Shown here piece by piece: positions 22,297-33,000 of a DNA stretch of 64,000 bases (position 1 is the stretch's first letter; each line of letters opens with the position of its first letter). The position numbers were made by a program, and so were the translations under genes. Origin of the DNA: Clavulina sp. PMI_390 (lineage: Eukaryota; Basidiomycota; Agaricomycetes; Cantharellales; Hydnaceae). The stretch is taken from contig WIDE01000002.1 in assembly GCA_015039315.1 (NCBI GenBank), positions 1,003,391-1,067,390 on the forward strand, read 5' to 3'. The notes beneath the pieces are model-generated. The model saw only the letters and a list, made by a program, of their open reading frames with translations, was not told the origin of the DNA and did not search any database.

Positions 22297-25096
22297 CATC
22301 GTCATACCTATTTACCACTACCTCCCCTGCTTTCGCGCCTAATATCCTATTGCATTCCCCCCACTCCTGCTGACCTGTACTCAATATTACATGAATTAGA
22401 ACACACCGCATCATCATCTTGTGACCATGGGCTCTCTTCGCCACTCATGGCAGTACCCTAGATTGTTCGGTTCATGATGGCAGTGCTATAATGTTTACTC
22501 ATCTAAATGAAAGATGCCACGCTCTTCTGACAACCTGTGGAAGGAGCCGTCGGTTCTGATTCTTCCGATGGCCTTTCAGAGGAGAGGTTGCGATCTTCCG
22601 TGTCTCAGAGTTATTATGCTCATTGAGCCCACGTCATGCCGCTGCTTCCCAGCCAACATATTTAATGATTTTGGTGTTTCCACTGCCCCGGAAGCCAAAT
22701 CCCTTCCAGATCTTCGAGATTCATCCAGTTGCAGTAAGGTAACAGGATCCCCGCTGGAAGGAATTAACCGAACGTGCCGATATATCGATGTTACCTTACC
22801 CTACTCCGCGTGCAATATGAACTTCACTCATGATGAAATTTGATGCAACTGACTTGCTATACCCAGTCGCCAACTCACATCGGAACTCGAACCGAATCTT
22901 AGATCCCGGCATGGTCTGATCCTCTTCTCTTTGACTGGCTCTTTGTGGAGTTGTTGCAGAAAGCTCAGGTCCCCCACAAATTTGAGACGCCGCTTAGCTC
23001 GAACACTTCACATGTCGATCGCTTAGGCACGATCCCCTCCTCTGTGTCTCTGGCCGTGAGCGCTCGGGATCTCCAAATCTGACAGCATCTCGTGACGCCG
23101 TTATATCGTCCACCATCAAGATCTGCCAAAGGCAATATCTTGCTGCATGCTCCAGACCAGCTGTGCCAAGGGTCGCCCCAGCCAATCCCACGCCAGGCGC
23201 AAATCAAACGAAACGAGGATGTCAAACGAAGAGCTCAGGAAATACCCGGGCATCCTGATCGTGGGGCAAACAACCGAGCGGTTCGTAATTGAGAAGCTCC
23301 CCATTTTGCGGGATTCGTTGCGCTAGACAAGGTTGCTCACACAGCAAGTCAGCCCAGGCAGGCTTCGAGAACCTCCACCTCACACCCATGATTAACGCCG
23401 CTGTATTGCGCGGGAGATTTTCGATGAAAGCGCTTCCTTTCTTGATTGGACATGTGAGAGGCACACCATGAAGCTTTACGTTACAAGTGAGGCCCTCGAC
23501 TCGTCTGAGGGCTGACCACAGGGCCAGGGAGCACGTAGATCAGGCGTTCAGCGCCTTTCCACACGATCCCGCTTATCATGCATCTCGATGGAGCTGCCGT
23601 TCCTTAACAGTGCCTCATCTGGAGTAAGCGCAAAACTCGACCGGGGCTCTGTCATTTGAATATATGCGGTGGCGAGATAAGGTGCAAATTGGCCACCTGC
23701 TCTGCTTTGCTTTTTCATTGACGTTCGAATGCCGCAAAATTGAACGAGCTAATAAGGGGGGCTGAGCAAATCCTTGTGAATACCACCTGCTATATTAGGG
23801 TTCTGGAACCCTATGTGCCTTTGCTTTCCAGGCTGGTGGCTTTGAGATTTTATGCCCAATCACTCTCCACACCCATCTGAATTGTTCTCCTATCTTTCCA
23901 CGGCTCGCAGATCGGGTCTCGATTTCCTTGCCAATGGAAACGTCGTCATAGAAAGATCACCACGTGGCTTTGATCTCGAGGTTTAGTAGGAGTGGGGTTG
24001 TGTGTTATGCAGGACGCTTCTTTCTAGATTTGCTCTATGCTGTGGAAAGAGGCGCCATCATGATGGATATGCATATCGTGACCAGCCCAAGAGAAAGGCC
24101 ATTTTATTTTTCAAAGATTCAGCATTCGATGACCACGAGGAATCTGCATAAGCTCGGGACGTTCGCTCGGCATGCCCACGAGGTGTGGATTTATAGTTGA
24201 ATGTCCGGCGCGATGCTCGATGCATCCACCCGCGGCCCTCGCACTCCCTCGCTATGCGCTGTTGATGGATCTATCAAAGAATTTCCTTAGATATCGTCGG
24301 GGCCGCTCACCATCCTTTGTTTACCCTACGTACGCTCAATGCAGAAAATCCGATCAATCCCCCACTCGGTAAATCGGACAGTCTAGGAAACACTCGATCG
24401 AGCGATCGCTGGCGAATCATTCCTTCAACAGCGGGCGCTGTGGCCGAGCGCCGGTCGAAAGCCAGAAAGGGCTGGCCCAATCTAAGTAAGTACTCGAAGG
24501 GCTGCAGCGACAGAAAAGCTACGACGCGGTTGACCGGAAGACAAACCGAACCCAGGGTCGTGCTCGATTAGCAGAGGCGACGATGCGAGCATGGCGTGAT
24601 AACGTGAATCATGATTGGTTAGGCAGGAGCGTTCGTGGGAGAACTGCGGTGGGAAGAGGTGCTGCGTAATTGGAGGCGTAATGGTAGAATTAAGTAGAAG
24701 TAGAGGGAAAATTGTAAGGTAAAAGGTAGGAAGACAGGTATTGGGTTTAAGTGGGGCCCACGGAAGAGGGCCTAGCACGAGAAATTCTAGACTGTGTCCA
24801 TGAATAGAGAGAGAAGTGAACAAATAACCGAGTAGTTGCGAGAATGAGCTCCTAGATGGAGAGGTACGTAAAACAAATGGAGAGGCGATAGGAAGACAAC
24901 ATCACATGGATGGAGGTGCAACGTAAAGGAAACAGTAGTGGCCTGAATCGTTGGAAAGACAGAAAAAATGGGAACAGGGACAGGAACAACAACCCCAGTG
25001 TGCGAAATGGAAGGGCCTAATGGCAAGGATGCCGACTGCCGATGCATGACAGCTCGAAAATATACATGGAAGAAGCTCAATAAATCAAGTGCACGT
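22297..25096. other. Gene-poor stretch of about 2.8 kb
   Basis: Nothing here can be supported as a gene. There are several frames of 60-110 codons on both strands without domains. The most protein-like is at about 23219-23320 plus (begins MSNEELRKYPGILIVGQTTE and stops after 35 codons). The last 300 bp before 25097 should be 3' UTR of the Zn2Cys6 gene. The region could be decayed mobile or duplicated DNA, but I see no terminal repeats or transposase motifs. Confidence 0.45.
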
Positions 25097-27372
25097 TTAA
25101 TAAGCATTGGAGTAACCCGGATAGTATGGCGCTGTGCTTGCAGGGCGTCCAAACGGATCAACTCCCGCTCCCGGCTGTTGAGAGTGCTGGGCCGAGTAAT
25201 GGGGGTATTGAAGCTGTTGGCTAGCATATTGAATTCCATCTTGAGAGTGGGGCTGGCCGTAGGAATCGGCCATGTACTGGTTTTGATTTTGCGCGGGCCA
25301 ATCATTCGAGCCGACAACGTAAGAAGGGTTGTCGTACTCCGAATATGGGGGCTGAGGCGTCGAAGACTGGCGGGAGGGCTCAGACAGGTGATGGTAGTAT
25401 TCTCCGTGGGTTGGATACGCCCCGGTCGATCCCCGTCGGAGCACGGCCTCTTGATTTGAGTACACACGGGAAGGATCCTGGACAGGAGCGGAGTATCGAT
25501 TAACATTGAACGGAGCAGAGAAGCCTTTGGGGGGAAGTCCATCCGATTCTATGGTTGCAACGTTAGTAAAGGAAGGAACGGAGGCTGTGTGAAGGAGATG
25601 ATACAAGTGTGATGAAGGAAACGTATCTAATACAAAGAATTTGTCGAAGCACTCCAGTTTGATGGTTATCATCGCAATTATAATTGCACTGCAGTCGTCG
25701 GAGCGCTCGGTGAATGACCAAGTTGTTGTGACGTGACTAGATGTCATGCAACACGCATCATGCGACGCCCGCGACGAGGTATGCTCCAAATTGTGGAGAG
25801 AAGGAATGACAGTGACGAAAAAAAAATTAAGAAGGGCGATGACAGACAGAGCACATGCCTCAGCACGCAGCCCGAGGGGAAATGCCGTCAAGAAAATAGA
25901 AGAATCAAGAAAACGTCCAGACTTTACGAGAAAATGAAAAGTACCGCAACAAAAGGGGGGGGAATAGAGACGACGGGGACCAAAACTCACCAGAAACGGC
26001 AAAATACGCACTCCCTATTGAATGGCCGCTGACACTTGGCGGGCCAGGGATCCCGGACGAGGTGGCTGAAGTCGGGGAGGTCGATGGAGACGAATGGGTT
26101 CTAGGCTCTGAAGGCCCTGAGCCCATAGAGGTCGCTGAGGGGCTCAATGGCGAGCGCTGTGATCCGTTTCTGCAAAGACCGAGGATTTCATCGTTGAATT
26201 TTAGTATGAAGTGGGAAAACTACCACCCTCGAGCCCCGATGAGACGTCGAGGGGGTGAGAAGAGAAGGCAACTTACGGATTATATGCCTCGAAGACCACC
26301 TCGAGGTTATTTGGCGCCGCAGAGTGGGAAGGCGTAGAGTGGGAACCCTTGGTTGGACTTGTCATGCTGGGGTTCGAGGTAGCAGATTTGAGCGACTTGC
26401 CCCCCTTCTTCTCGTCCTTCCACGTGCAATCGATTCCCAGCCTCGCACAACGCACACATATCCGTTGCGGCGTCTCCATGGGCTGTTGATGGACTTGAAA
26501 TGCCACTCCATCGACGGAGAGCGGTCCCAGTGGGCTTGAGCCTTGCTGCTGGGGGTGGACGACCGTGCACTTGACTTTTCGCTTACGGCATGCGTCGCAG
26601 GCGACAGAGGCGCGGACTCCAGACGTCCCACCAAAGTATGCAAGGGGACCTCCTCCGCCGGAAGTGACCGGTGGGGGGGAGGGTGCTGCACCCATCGCCA
26701 CGCCGCGCCCACTGCCGTATGAGACACCCGGCTGGCCTGAGAGGGACGCATGGAATTGTTGCTGATACGCATCAGGAGTCTGGCCCTGGGGAGAGCCAGA
26801 AATTGTGGACGGAGAGTGCTCAAGTGGGGACATGAAAACAGGGGATGGGCCATGGTAGGGGTGATCGTATGCTGGACGAGCAGACTGAGGCCGGGCAGGG
26901 TACATATCGGGACTGGGTTGTAATGAATTAGAGCGTGGGGGGAAGTGTTGGGTGTGGATGGGGGTAAGGTCCGCTGCAGAGCCTCGTGCAGCTATCGACC
27001 AGCAAGGATCAAGGGAGGAACATGGAATGCAGCGTTAGATGGCCACATAGAAACAAAAATGGTATAATGTGAGCACAGGAAAGAGTTTTTTGCGAGCGCT
27101 GTTTAGGGAGAAACAACGAATGACGCACAAGACGAAAGCGATAGGCGGGTGCCTTGGGCCGGGGGTGGCCGTGGCGCAGGGTAAGAGTAGTCTTCCGTAT
27201 TTCTGCGTCTTCCTGAGCTGGGGGAGGCACCCGAGCCAATCTCGGGCAGCCTAGGCACACTCACACCCACACCAAAGTCTCTGGAAGAGCTTCGAGGACC
27301 GAGAATATGGTCGTTGCTGGGCACATGGCCCTGATAGGCAACAGGCTGAGGCGAGTACGTTTGGCGCTGCAT
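25097..27372 (-). CDS. Zn2Cys6 fungal transcription factor with an unusually long zinc-cluster loop
   Basis: Four exons (27372-27129, 26991-26277, 26169-25991, 25548-25097) give 529 residues in one frame. The binuclear zinc cluster is split: CDACRKRKVKC (CX2CX6C) and, 36 residues later, CVRCARLGIDC (CX2CX6C). In the family the two halves are normally joined by a 5-12-residue loop. The inserted stretch is 81 nt, divisible by three, and runs from a GT to a CAG (26563-26483), so it may be an intron that can be removed without changing frame. Flanking regions are Pro/Ser/Gln/Tyr-rich and disordered; no middle-homology regulatory domain is visible. The third intron (25990-25549) is long, about 440 nt. 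Another in-frame-looking ATG exon upstream (27589) was not used because no clean junction exists. Such proteins bind CGG-type DNA sites; targets are unknown. Confidence 0.85.
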
Positions 27373-28056
27373 CAGAAATCGAGGTGGTCAGGTCTGAAGT
27401 GAGCAGTGGCGGTGGAAGGGGCGGGTCGGAGGAGCAGTGCGCGTCGGGCGTCGGGCGGCGCGCAGGGGGAGGCAACAACGGCAATGAAGAAGCTGTAGGG
27501 GACGAGGCACAGGACACGGTCCGAGGACTCTGTGGCGAAAAGGAGGGAGCGAGAGAGAGAGAGGAGCTGGTGAATGTGGATTCAGCCATGCGTATAAGAG
27601 GAGAGAGGACATATATAATCGAGAATAATATTCAAGGGCGATGGGGGATCTAACAGACTGTATGTTCTATCAACTGAATTGGGGGCTGGCCGCGCAATTA
27701 CATGCATATCAATTGTCTCCCAGACCCTGCGCCGACGTCGACGCACCAGACCCAAGGCGTCATTTGCCATTTCCCCCGGCCACGTTGTCCCGCATGGTCG
27801 CGCTGGGGCGATCGAGCAACGGTCGTTGCATCTGCCGTGGTTCTCTTCTTCATCTCGCGCGCCTTCCGAGGTGGGTCACACATTTTAGAATGTGAATGTG
27901 TGATGCCGGCGCACACTCAAAACTGGTCGTCGTCGCGCCTATACGGAGCCGATTCTATGGATGATCGCCCTTGCCAGTTGACATTTTCGTACAAAAAAAA
28001 AGTTTTAGACGGTGCCAGAAATCCTCGAATCTGGCAGGCTGGACTGTATTCCCCCA
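27373..28056. other. Upstream region of the Zn2Cys6 gene
   Basis: About 680 bp between two minus-strand genes. It should contain the promoter and leader of the regulator and the 3' end of the next transcript. The part near 27390-27590 is G-rich on the plus strand (C/T-rich on the transcript side). A frame on the minus strand from 27589 could be extra 5' coding sequence, but I could not join it. Confidence 0.4.
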
Positions 28057-29894
28057 TCAAGCCCTATGTCCGTCCTTGTCCGAGGCATCAACTTCCCGGA
28101 TCAGTGGTGTCCCCGCCATCATCGTCACTGGCGGCGACGGTTCTGTCGACGTCGGTGATCGCACAGTCCGTCGTTTCATCGATGGCGGGTCGGAGATGGA
28201 ACGTGTTGTGGAAACTCCTTGGGCTGCACTCACAGCGCCAGTAGCGCCGCCGCCCTCCCCCCCTTGCACAGCTGCAATCCGCTTTCGCTTCATCCCGGCC
28301 CTTGGCACCTCTGTAACAGAGCCCCTCGGCAATTCCCCATCGCTTGACCCAATCGAGGAGCTCGAGGCCGAGGACGTCGACTCTGTGTCTGAATCCTCGG
28401 CCTCAGATTCAGGCGACTCGGCGGCGTCCCCACGTTTCGGCTGCCCCTTCAGTTCAAACACTCCCAAACCAAGAGTCTAAATTCAACAGACCGCATTCAG
28501 TTCATGAAAAATAAAATAAAATAAATGCACAGGATCACACGCAACATGAAAGGAAAATAGCACAAAAAAGGGTAAATTGCCCACAACGTTGGGTATGACG
28601 AACGAATAACCGCCGCTCCAGCTCGAAAGAGGGTGTGTGCCCACGCAGGTGGCGGCTCATGCCTCCTTGGGATGCTTTGCCGGCCCTTCACACCCAGGGC
28701 AGGGGATTTGGAATACACCGCAAACGCGCGGTGTGACGAAATAGTTGCAAAACGCAGGCCTAGCGCAGCCAAAAGGGTGAGGGATCGCCCTGGCCGAAGG
28801 GGGTATGGCACGAGGTGATGACATCGAATGCCAGCTTCGATCACCGCAACAGTCATTGATCCGGGGTGGAATGCACAACCAAATATTTGAAAGATCGACG
28901 CTTGAAAGGCTTACCAGCTCGATGAGGCGTTGGTCTCCACCTGGTGGCGGAGGATCATTATGCTCCTTGGCACTGTCGTCATCGTCATCATCGTCATCAT
29001 CTTCTTCCTCTTCCTCCTCGCTGCTACTGCCCTCTTGGTATGAATCTTCGATGCTTGCCTGCGAGGCATCCAATGTTTCGTTAGCGCGCCTCAGCTCAGG
29101 CAGGAAGGTTTCGAGACGAGCCAAGACTGTTCCCGACAGCAGACCCAGAGCGATCATGTGTCGATCAACAAAGCACCGGGCGCAGTTCGAACCCGAGACC
29201 CGTCGAAGTTTCAGGTCCCATCAATGATAGCCGAAGAAGTGGGTTAGCACCATGTCATGCACATAAGAGAGCAAGACTAAGTAAGGATTGGGTCCCGGGG
29301 ACGTAGCGCGATAGCGGAGATATGCCAAGCAAGCGAAGCGAATTGGAAGACCCAGTAGTCGGGATACCTCCACACTCGCTCGATCCTCCAATTGAATCGT
29401 TTCAGATCCTTGTGAGGCTCTGGGCCCAAGTAGGCAATTTTCACAACCCAAAAATGACCAACGGGGGAAAGGAAAAAGAATGACAGGGAAGCGAATACTG
29501 ACGTTGACTGGGCCCGTCCAGTCGCCGAGGAGTATCTCCTGACCCATTCTGATTGATAGCACCTATCGGGAACAAGTCAAGTGTTGTCACATGGAAAAAA
29601 GAACAGTTCCATACCTCTCCCAGAAAGATCAAAATTTAAGCTGTCTGATGAGAGCAATGTCGTAACAAGTTGGTTCTCCTGTTTCAAGCCGTGCCCGGCA
29701 GAGGTGGAGGCGGTCTGCGGAGCTGTCGATACCTGGGATGCAAGCAGACGTTCTATGGAAAGATTTCAGGTTTCTGTTGCGACGGTTGGATAGGCTAGAA
29801 TGTGTGCAGTGAACCCAGACCGCCTGGGCCGCTCGCAGGGTGGGCTGCAGGCTTTACGTATGCATGCAATAGGCGTGTTGGATGCCTTCAGCAT
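28057..29894 (-). CDS. NOPCHAP1-like (DUF4598) snoRNP assembly chaperone
   Basis: Five exons (29894-29858, 29752-29615, 29562-29503, 29126-28915, 28476-28057) join to 288 residues with every junction in frame. The core reads LLARLETFLPELRRANETL, then an acidic run of Glu and Asp, PPPPGGDQRLIEL and LGLGVFELKG. That order (a V/L-L-x-RL-x-x-FLP helix, ANE, then an I-E/Q-x-x-LG-x-VFE strand) is the signature of NOPCHAP1/DUF4598. The human member links NOP58 to the R2TP (RUVBL1/2) complex during box C/D snoRNP assembly. The C-terminal third is Ser/Asp-rich with a basic patch (MKRKRIAA) and is likely disordered. Two introns are long for this window (376 and 438 nt) and might hide extra exons. The first two exons are less certain than the core. 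Confidence 0.75.
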
Positions 29895-30979
29895 CCAAGG
29901 CGCAAATAAACGTGTGTATACGCAAAAGAATGTATGCGTTGAATAAACAGGCTTTGTGGTCACTGGGACGCGAAAAGGCACCCTAGTGGTGCCGAGCTCG
30001 TTCATGAAACCCGCCGAGGCCGCCAACAATGAACCCATGGAACATGACATGGAAGCACTGTGCATGACTCCTCCACTATGAGGACGGCAAGATATCGGGG
30101 AAACCTGAGCGCGGGATCAGGGTTATTGAGATGAGCCGCGGACGACGCGAGACCGACAGCCACGCGAGCGAGGACAAGGGAGAAGCGTTAAATCAAGTCT
30201 ATATGCCGTGCACCACAGGAATGATCATGCAAGAGAAAGAGTTGCCGTGCTTTACGAAGATAAGATATACACCTATTCTTGATGATCTCTCCTCCTCAGT
30301 TTCGACGTCGAGAAAACCTCCTGCAGTCTTTTTGTTTCTGATGTTCCCATGAGAATTTTCCATGGGTCAAATATTCTTCCTACAGGGATTGTTAGCCTTG
30401 TGATATACGACATCCCGGGGGGAGTCGACCGGTGCGATCGGTAGGAATCCTCGATCGCACCTGGAAAACTGTGTCTGGCGCCACTTCCGAGGAAGCACAA
30501 TACGCAGGCTTTGGCGAAAGTTTGAGGAATGCCCCCTAAGTACAAAGGTGAGGCTTACTTTGGTTAGTGATGTGAAGGACACGGTGTGGTTTGGCCGTTT
30601 TGTCTAGGGAGCCGTTGGAGATTGGCTTGGGTGCTGTGGTTTGAACAAGTTCAATTCCTTGGAGGGTCAAGTCTCACGTTGGTGGTGGGCTTGACAGAAC
30701 AATACCGGAACTTACTCAGCTATAGACAATACAGACAACTTAGTTAACTCAAATTTCCATATTAGTCGCACATCCGATTGCCATGAATGCCATGAATATC
30801 TGGGAGCGGAGCTGTCATCGCGAAGAAGTGCAGGCACATGGCAGAGCCCGAGTGAGAAAAAGAAGTAGATTCAATGATATGCCACAACAGGATGCAAATC
30901 CATCCAACGATGAAAGAAAAGGGTCACTATTCTAGAGCTAGGTAGTCTGAATTAGACGGTAATATCTGACGCGTGGCCG
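29895..30979. other. Intergenic region of about 1.1 kb
   Basis: It lies between the start of the NOPCHAP1-like gene and the stop of eIF5, both minus strand. Apart from one short perfect inverted repeat near 30430-30465 I see no structure. Frames at 30273-30545 (minus) and 29766-30065 (minus) have no recognisable domain. Confidence 0.45.
30433..30463. repeat. Perfect 10-bp inverted repeat (hairpin or palindromic site)
   Basis: The arms GGTGCGATCG and CGATCGCACC face each other across an 11-base spacer. It lies in intergenic DNA, about 540 bp past the start of the NOPCHAP1-like gene. It could form a hairpin or be a dyad binding site for a dimeric regulator; chance is also possible. Confidence 0.5.
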
Positions 30980-32495
30980 TCAATCATCGTCTTCTTCGGA
31001 GTCTTCATCCTCGGCTTCATCGAGCCACTAAAGGAATCGTTAATGAGAGGGCCAATCACCACAATTACCTGGGAAGAAAGTGGCATACCTTCAGGAATGG
31101 CTCGGCCGCTTTACGAACCCTTTTGCTAACTTCCTTTTCAACATACTTCTTGCTAACATGGGTGCCCCAGGACTTGCAGAATTCCTCGTCGAGAACGTCA
31201 GCTTGATAAAACACCATGAGGATCTTCGGAACGGCAGCCGGGACGAGTTGCGGATGATCCAGGCCAACCAGTTGTTCAATACCACCCATGAGCGCTTTTT
31301 GATGCTTTTCCGAGGTGACCATCTGAGGCAGTCAAAAGGAAATCGATCAGATGCAGGATCGACGATTGGAGGCCGCGCCTCTGAGAAAGGGTGGCATACC
31401 TTTTTGAACATAGCCATGTAATTGGGCAACTCATTGACGACGTCCTCTGTAAAGAGCGCCCGACCGAGGATCAAAAGACTCTTGTGTTTCTTCTCGACCC
31501 CGAGTTCTTGAGCCTTCTTGTAAACCTCGACGGCGGAAACGGACTTGTTCTCCGAAGCCCAGACCTTGAGTTGGGAATAAGGACTGTCGGCACCATCCTC
31601 TTCCTCGTCGTCATCCAACGAGAGACCTCCCATTGAGCCAACAAGCTTCGCGCGGGCGCGAACAGCATCAGCGGAAGTATCGAGGGACCAATCCTCTGCC
31701 TCGAGTTTGGAAGGCTGGGTGGGGAGATCTGCAGCATCGCTCTTGAACTTCTTCATGAGAGCGTCGTCGTCATCATCCCCGCCATCACCTTCCTCGGCAT
31801 CTCCGTTCGTGGCACTAGCGGAGGCATGGGCACCTTTGGACTTCTTGCCCTTCGAATTCTTCGGAGGGTTACGGATGATATATGAAGCGAGCTTGTGACG
31901 CATATCAATATCACTCTTAGTTCCGCAGGCCTTGCAGTCACGATAGATGTACTCCTCTTTTGTGACGAGGATAAGATCTGTCTCAGGATTCTTGCAGGAG
32001 CCGCAAAGGACAAATTTATCGATGTAGACATCAAGGAGCTCACGAAGGCGAGAGGCTTCATGAGCTCCGTTGACAATATAGCGGTCATTCTTCTCGTCCA
32101 TAGGAGTCTGGGCGCCCAGCTCACAACCGAAAAATTTGGTGGCATCTGTGGGTGACAACAGAGTGCCACGGAACAAGGACACGTCAATATTGTTAGTCAG
32201 CAAAAGTAGCTCTTTCTGTTTGACACAGAAAAAATGACAAAGATAAAAGAGACGCACATGAAGGGGGTCGACTGAGCGATTTGGAAACGTCGGAAATGTT
32301 GGGTAAGACGGTCTTGATGCCGTTACCTTTGCCTTCGATCTTTGTGAGAAGCTCTGGCATTTTGTAACGGTAGAACTTGTCCTATAAACATAACCAGACA
32401 GAGAGGGATTTGAGTTGGGCTGTTTCATTGGGCTAAAGAAGAACGAAATAGACACTTACGTCGACGTCGCGGCGAACATTCACAATTCTAGCCAT
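30980..32495 (-). CDS. TIF5: Translation initiation factor eIF5
   Basis: Five exons (32495-32460, 32381-32258, 32145-31400, 31322-31089, 31027-30980) join to 395 residues. The start [21 protein letters not shown] carries the arginine finger (Arg in NVRRD) that makes eIF5 the GTPase-activating protein for eIF2. The zinc ribbon follows ([12 protein letters not shown]...[12 protein letters not shown], four cysteines). A linker with [11 protein letters not shown] comes next. The C-terminal W2/HEAT domain then binds eIF2-beta and eIF3 and ends in the acidic aromatic box [18 protein letters not shown]. All domains are present and the length is normal. eIF5 acts in the 43S/48S complex at start-codon choice. 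Confidence 0.97.
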
Positions 32496-33000
32496 GCTGG
32501 GCAGATGTACGAAGATTTAACGCTGAGCATGCGAGATCACCATTCAGCATATGAAAGATAAAAAGGAAAGATGGGAGATTGGGTTTAACATACAGGACAA
32601 GGACTCCGATCGATACTGGACTGTTTTTCGATGACTCGGCGCGTTATGGGCAGCAAAAGCATGAAAAGTCTGAGCCGAATGGAGGTCGGGCACAGAGCAG
32701 AGTGCGATGGGGCGAGAGGACAGCGAAATGATGCCTGCTGTTAAGAGGTCTCAAAGTTCTCGCTTCAAAAGGGTGATAAGATGAGCAAGTTGTCAGGAGG
32801 AGGCTGTGTGTTGGAGTTGTGAGGTGTTTACGAACTTCCTCGGCGTCTACTGACATCCAGCCCAAGCCGTCAGCTCACGATCCCAACCTTAGTTGTCCTA
32901 CTCATTCCACATTCTAATCAAAGCCTATGTATATTAACCATTTGTACAGATTACAACAAAAAAGGTAGCTGAACGTTACGGCAACACCGCCTGATGATTG
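32496..33000. other. Gap between eIF5 and the copper ATPase
   Basis: About 500 bp between two minus-strand genes; it holds the eIF5 promoter and the 3' UTR of the ATPase gene. No gene is visible. Confidence 0.5.

Noticed and set aside
29180..29210. B-box-like GTTCGAACCC within the NOPCHAP1-like intron
   Set aside because: Neither strand folds into a cloverleaf and no A box lies at the proper distance.
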